This document shows, piece after piece, positions 59,013-64,000 of a stretch of 64,000 bases of DNA. Numbering within the stretch: the first letter of the stretch is position 1; every line of letters begins with the position of its first letter. Under the pieces are notes generated by a model, which was given only the letters and a program-made list of their open reading frames with translations, searched no databases and was not told where the DNA came from. The stretch lies in assembly GCF_016808095.1 (NCBI RefSeq), contig NC_068971.1, forward strand, positions 51,167,631-51,231,630, given 5' to 3'. The position numbers and the translations under genes are program-made. Source of the DNA: Vigna angularis (taxonomy: Eukaryota; Streptophyta; Magnoliopsida; Fabales; Fabaceae).

Positions 59013-61600
59013 CTAAGCAGGTTCACGGGGTCTGTTAGACCAGAGTGAGCTCAAAGCCCTCAGGCGTTGGAAATATTCTCCCAAAGCAAGCAAGCATCGA
59101 GCAGCCTGACGGATTGTAAGTATTCGAGACATCTGCTGCAACGTTCCCTGCCGAAGATGGTCAGCCTGTTTCACACACAACATTGTTTTCCGTTTTTACT
59201 AGAATTTCTTTAGAATGAAAAGGAAAATTTTTTAAATTTAAAAAAACTGAGAACAAATGTCTGCGGAAACATTACCTGGTTCACAAAGCTCACCAGAGCT
59301 TCCAACTTCTCCATTGCACAAGTCATCTGTGGAATGTACGTTCCTTCCATGAACTGCCCGGCTGCTACACTATCAGCAAGAGTTTGCCGGAGTTTGTCCA
59401 TACCTTGTGACAGAGCATCTTCTGCTTGTTGACATGATTGTCCAAGGTTATATATATCCAACTGTTGTTGCTCTGTGAGAAGTTCAATCAGGGGGCCAAG
59501 AACCTGCAATTAAAATTAAATGTCAGCAAGAACCATACTTACAACCATTCCCCCATTCTATCTCTCAAGAAGATAGAAGTTATTAAAACCCAATAATAAC
59601 GAGAAACTCCTCAAAACCAGTCACTGAAATTTAGAACTACACATTCTAGGAATGAAGCTTTATACATCTTGCATTTATTAAATATGAACCGTCACCTTTA
59701 GAAGCTCAGAGGGGCGAAAGCCTCCTATCCAAAGGAAAAATCTTTCGGCCGTTGTTTTCCACATACCAGACATGACATAGAACACATCCGCTTTTGCAGC
59801 AGCAGATTTCATGCGAAAGATTTCAGCGTAGTGGTTCATCATACCATCTACCAGAATCCTGAGCTCTATGTCACCGATATGAGCATTTAAAGCGGTTCTC
59901 AGTTCTGTTATTTGCCTATTTTGCTCGTTCACCCAGTGTCCGTACTCCATCTCGAATGTTGTAATTCCTGCAAATATGGTATTCTTAGAATACATGAACA
60001 GAGTGGAAAACAGATTGTAACACAAGAAGAAAGGATACTCATGCAAACTAGGAACAATATTACGCACCAACCATAACAAAATATGGTAATCTTGCATGGC
60101 AACACGAAAATTTCTGAACAATTCAGGAGTTGCAATGCCATAAAGTTACCAAAGTTTGTGTCTGCATAATTTGAGATGGTGGACACTGAAACAAGATTTT
60201 ATAGTATTTAGATGTTCACTTAGAAAGAGATTTTGGCACATTTGGAGAGACTGATTTTACCAAAGAATAAAATTTTAAAAAATGAAAACATTAAATTACC
60301 AGTACAATATCAACATACAATAAGTATAATATTTTAAAAGGAGATATATGTGTAATATAAAAAATGATGACTAATTTGAAGTTTATGTATAATTTTTTTA
60401 AAAAATAAAAAAACTTGTCAGCGTAATTTATTCTGCAGGGAAAATATATAGTTGTAGTAGCATAATAACAAACCAACCTGAATTTACCGGTCCAGCAAAA
60501 CCCAGATGATTAGAGTCCAACCCACCACCAATGTACATTCCCTGCAGTTTTGTTGCCTCAATATATCAAAAAGAAAGGGAAAGGAAGGAAGTCGATGATC
60601 AACATAATGTGATCCATTAGAGAAACTAAAAGTATATTAACTCATCTTCCCCACACCTGCTGTCTTGCACGTTCGAGTTCTTGCTCCAACTGCATCAACT
60701 TCAAACGACTTGATTCTAACTGCTGCACGTAAGCCTGTGGGGCAATATCATAAACCACACCAACATTAGTATATTTAAACTCTAATACCAAATATCACAA
60801 TCCATCAATGCATAAACATGCAAACCTTTTTCCTCAAACGGCTCTTTCGAGCAGCCTCTCGATTTTGTGCAAGACGTCTTTGTATCTGCATGTTTCATCA
60901 AATTAGCTTCCTATTTGTTTACACCGTATATGTGCATAAAAGAGAGTATGGACCCAAGCCAAATACAGATTCCTCAAAGTTCAAAATGGCAGGATTAAAC
61001 TTTTCACTCCCACCCTAATCGTATCATCCACAAAATGTAAAACATTTAGTCCTAGACAAATGGCCCAATGAAAGAAATTTGAAATTGTATTGCTCAAAAT
61101 CATCTACATCTGCATTTGCAGGTAATTTGAGCTGACAAATCTGTTGCAGGAAGTATTCCAGAGTTCCCAAGTAGACACAGTTTAAAGTAACAAAACACCA
61201 CCAAGAAATAACCCTTGTTTCTTTCCTTTTGTTTGGGGGAAAGAAGGGGCAAAAAAGCACGCTCTTACCTTATCAGTAGGTTTGTTTGCTTCTTGGTCAT
61301 ACTTATTAGGTGCTCCCAGTATTCCATGAGAAGCATCCTCTGACTAGGTATCAAACAGCACAAACAAATTTGGTTAGTTGACAGAACAAGCCTTCGTATT
61401 TGCCAAGGAAACAAAGCACAGATTTAGTAGTAGACTCGCACCTGACTATCTAACTTCATGTCTGTCTCGTCTATTAAAGGCATGGATGCACTTAAATTAC
61501 CATTACTTTTGAAGCCTTCTCCCCACATACTAATCTGGTGGATTGGATCGTACACACTCATCCTTCTCGAGGAAACGAACTGTGGGGATGCTGAATTCAT
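59013..61600 (-). CDS. TGA-type bZIP transcription factor, clade I (TGA1/TGA4-like)
   Basis: Eight coding exons, 61600–61442, 61343–61269, 60885–60826, 60734–60657, 60541–60478, 59967–59696, 59503–59276 and 59165–59013, give 362 residues with GT–AG introns. The basic region RRLAQNREAARKSRLRKK lies at 81–98, followed by a short leucine zipper to about 124. The DOG1/TGA domain follows: FEMEYGHWVNEQNRQITELR, RMKSAAAKADVFYVMSGMW and RFFLWIGGFRPSELLK. The end is LGEYFQRLRALSSLWSNRPR. TGA factors bind as-1/TGACG elements and work with NPR1/NPR4 in salicylate, nitrate and redox responses; they are nuclear. The start MNSASPQFVSSRR matches TGA1/TGA4 starts. Three of the four regulatory cysteines of Arabidopsis TGA1 are replaced (see findings). 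Confidence 0.95.
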
Positions 61601-63838
61601 GCTCTTAGTATCGACCACTGCCACAAGTCAACAATAAGCATTCAGCATATACCTATACAGAAAACTGCAGTCAAGACAAAAAAAAAATGCATTAAAGATT
61701 ATAAGCCAAACACAGTCACTTCAAAGATTAATACCCAGTTAATACTCTGTTAATCCTACATCGTAGCACGAGCAGGAATTAGAAAAAGATACAAAAGGGT
61801 AGCAGAGTAGATTATGCAGTTGGCACTGTTTAAACCAGAAGAAGCACTATGAGAGAGTCGAAGAGTAAAATTCCTTAACTACTAGCTAAAAACACACGGC
61901 AACAAACGGAACCATAAATCTCAAGAAAAACCAGACATCACAAGGTAAATAGAAGCACAAAAGTCGCATAATTCATTTAATTAAACCGTGTTTTAGTTTC
62001 TTCATCCACCTCATCCACGTTTGCACGACAACCGCCACAGACAGCGCCTATGCAGAAGAATCTATTGTACGATTTTCCCATTAACAGGGTAACAAACCAC
62101 TTCATCATTTTTCGCAAATATAGGAACGCAAAACCAAATCCTACGTAGTCCCCTTTTTCCCTTTTCCCAAAGCCAACAAAAGTTTTAACAACCGCGAGAA
62201 GAAAGTACCAGTAATCATAGAAGTTCAAAACAAAGATAAATAAAGGCATCAATCTCCCCAGGTATCTCAACCCATTGATGTCATGATAACATCGAGTTGG
62301 AAAAGTACAACAAACAAACTTTGATCTGTACCAATTCCCACCCTGGACAGTTACTCAATTATCCACAAAAACTGAAAAAACAAAATCCAAAAAGCCAAAC
62401 CTTTTTAAGAAACGTTATTTACGTTGTCTTATTATTACTTTCCCGCTCAAAATCTTCATGCCAGCATGGCGTGGTGAAGAACCGCAGAACGCTAGACCCT
62501 TCCTATCACTCCATCATTGCGTTGCTAGTTCGGAAGACGACGCTTTCAGATACACCTCTTCCTTCGATTTTAATTATATATATTAAAAAAACACACGCAA
62601 ACATATCCCCCCATTTTTAAATGCCCTTACATTATTTATGTATGTACAAATACAAAATAAAATTCTAGAGAAGACTTTTTGTGCCTTTTTTTTTATGTGT
62701 GTGTTGTTGTTGTTCTTACTAATTACCAATTGCTTGCTTGTGTTGATCTACAGAGAGTCAAATATATTTCACAACCCAAGTGTCACACTCATGGTCATGT
62801 TTCCACTATCGCTAATGTGCGCACCAGGTAGACCTCAACCCTGTTCCTGTTCGTGTTCCTGTTCCACGGCACGGCCACCGGAAAATGTTTATCAACACCC
62901 ATCACTCTATCTAAATATTTAATAATTAATTAATGTACTTTGTATTTTTTTATTTAATTATCTGGGTTATTAAGGTATTATTGGTGTCACCATCCACGAA
63001 ATTAATAATCACCCTTTGGGAAATGATAACCAAGGTAGAATGCGGGCACCAACAATTTTATAAAGTCAAGAAATTATGAGTTTTATATGATTAACGAACG
63101 GTGGTGTGTAGTGTTTGGAGTAGAACACGACGTCACACCTTCACACCAGATTCGACAAAACCTAATCATTTCAATATTTTTTTTTCCGTGTCTTACATTA
63201 TACACACACCCCCTAACGTATAAACTATTAACCTATTAATACGAATATTAGCACTGTTAATTTAGATTATTGTCGAAATAAAATAGAATTGGAATAATAA
63301 TAATTGTGATTTCATGTTTTTGCCCTATTCTACCCTTCTGATTCGATGCATCCCACTCCACTTTTTTAACCATTGACTCCACCATAAATATACCAAAAGC
63401 ATTTCTGCCTAATAAATCAGAGCATCGAATGCAACTAACAAACTATCTTACCACAATTACTCCTTTCATCCTAATGCTTAATGCGTTTTCATTTCTTTAA
63501 CTTTAATCTTTAGCCATATCTACCATCATTTTGCCACATCTTAGGATCATTTTCTCCTTTAAAAATGCTGTTAGATGTTCTAATTCTTCCTCTCACATCA
63601 AAATACATATTTTAAATGGATTCTAGTATCTTACAAGATTAATTTTCATTTTCAATCAACAAATATTCTTAGTTAAACAATGTTAATCTATTCCCATCCT
63701 CCAATATTATTAGTAAATGAACAACGGATTAATTCATTTTAACTTAATTAGTGGTATTTCTTAAACTTGAGATTTTGTAACAAAAATATGTTGTTATTAT
63801 TATTATTAAACTGTTATATTTAACTGTTCGTATTAATT
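61601..63838. other. TGA gene leader and upstream region
   Basis: An acceptor-like TTGTGGCAG (AG at 61619–61618, minus strand) lies 17 bases before the ATG, so the leader is probably split, with the first non-coding exon perhaps near 62250–62550. A TATATATAATTA stretch on the minus strand at about 62573–62582 is a candidate TATA box. Beyond 62600 the DNA is intergenic and AT-rich, with no exon or RNA gene recognised. Confidence 0.45.
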
Positions 63839-63890
63839 AGGAATGGTAGATAAGTATCCATACGAATATCCGCATTTAAGAATTTTCTTT
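63839..63890. mobile_element. Left end of another GGGATGACAA-type element, cut by the window end
   Basis: TAGGAATGGTAGATAAGTAT followed by CCATACGAATATCCGCA resembles the terminal pattern (GGGATGRCAA…ATCCGCGGATA) seen at 34617 and, less well, at 31740. The other end is not in the window. Confidence 0.35.
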
Positions 63891-64000
63891 TTCTAACTTA
63901 ACATCAATGCGTAAAGCAATGTTTAAAATCATGATTCAGCCTTCAAAAATAAATCCGTACTCAATGGGCACGTGTCCAAACCAATTACTAGTATTTTATT

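Overview
This is a nuclear plant chromosome segment. It is AT-rich, its genes are split by AT-rich GT–AG introns and have TATA boxes, it carries chloroplast-targeted proteins, and degenerate Ty1/copia, gypsy-type, Mutator-type and hAT-like elements lie between genes. The protein families and the style of the short repeats fit a legume (bean/cowpea/soybean group). That placement is an inference from memory; I see no diagnostic marker.

Layout. 790–3540 (+): the 3' two exons of an NPF5-type peptide/nitrate-family transporter whose first exon(s) lie before the window. 5019–6368 (−): a CBL-interacting protein kinase with an intronless ORF. 10753–13800 (−): a six-exon chloroplast uroporphyrinogen decarboxylase (HEME2 type). 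15549–21782 (−): an eleven-exon chloroplast HAD-fold protein resembling the plant riboflavin-pathway phosphatase PYRP2. 22121–24477: a complete Mutator-like element with long inverted ends and a perfect 9-bp target duplication, carrying a fragment of a DUF668 (PSI-type) gene. 26385–29027 (−): a two-exon WEB-family coiled-coil protein. 30411–34996: a graveyard of retroelement and short DNA-element remains. 38633–39136 (+): a small DUF688/ASG8-like protein with an upstream ORF in a duplicated leader. 39137–52770: long gene-poor AT-rich DNA with a second Mutator-type element (43720–44459) and a hAT-like element (45958–46489). 52908–56668 (+): a six-exon secreted gamma-glutamyl transpeptidase. 58302–58517 (+): a relic of the last exons of an alanine:glyoxylate aminotransferase 2-type gene. 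59013–61600 (−): an eight-exon clade-I TGA (TGA1/TGA4) bZIP factor. The rest is its upstream region.

The genes are not an operon and show no shared pathway. Two make plastid proteins (heme and probably flavin metabolism); others act in membrane transport, Ca2+ signalling, apoplastic glutathione turnover and stress transcription. From memory, NPF5.1, ASG8, WEB and HEME2 are neighbours in Arabidopsis (around At2g40460–At2g40490), so part of the window looks like conserved microsynteny interrupted by CIPK and HAD genes.

The most notable observations are: the Mutator-type element with a captured, intron-containing DUF668 fragment; a second Mutator-type element with a perfect 9-bp duplication; a TGA1-type factor lacking three of the four known redox cysteines; a probable GC–AG intron in UROD; a HAD protein with Ser where the nucleophilic Asp normally sits; a head-to-head pair of LTRs that could fold into a long hairpin; and an uORF built by a leader duplication. 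I do not see a wholly new biological system here.
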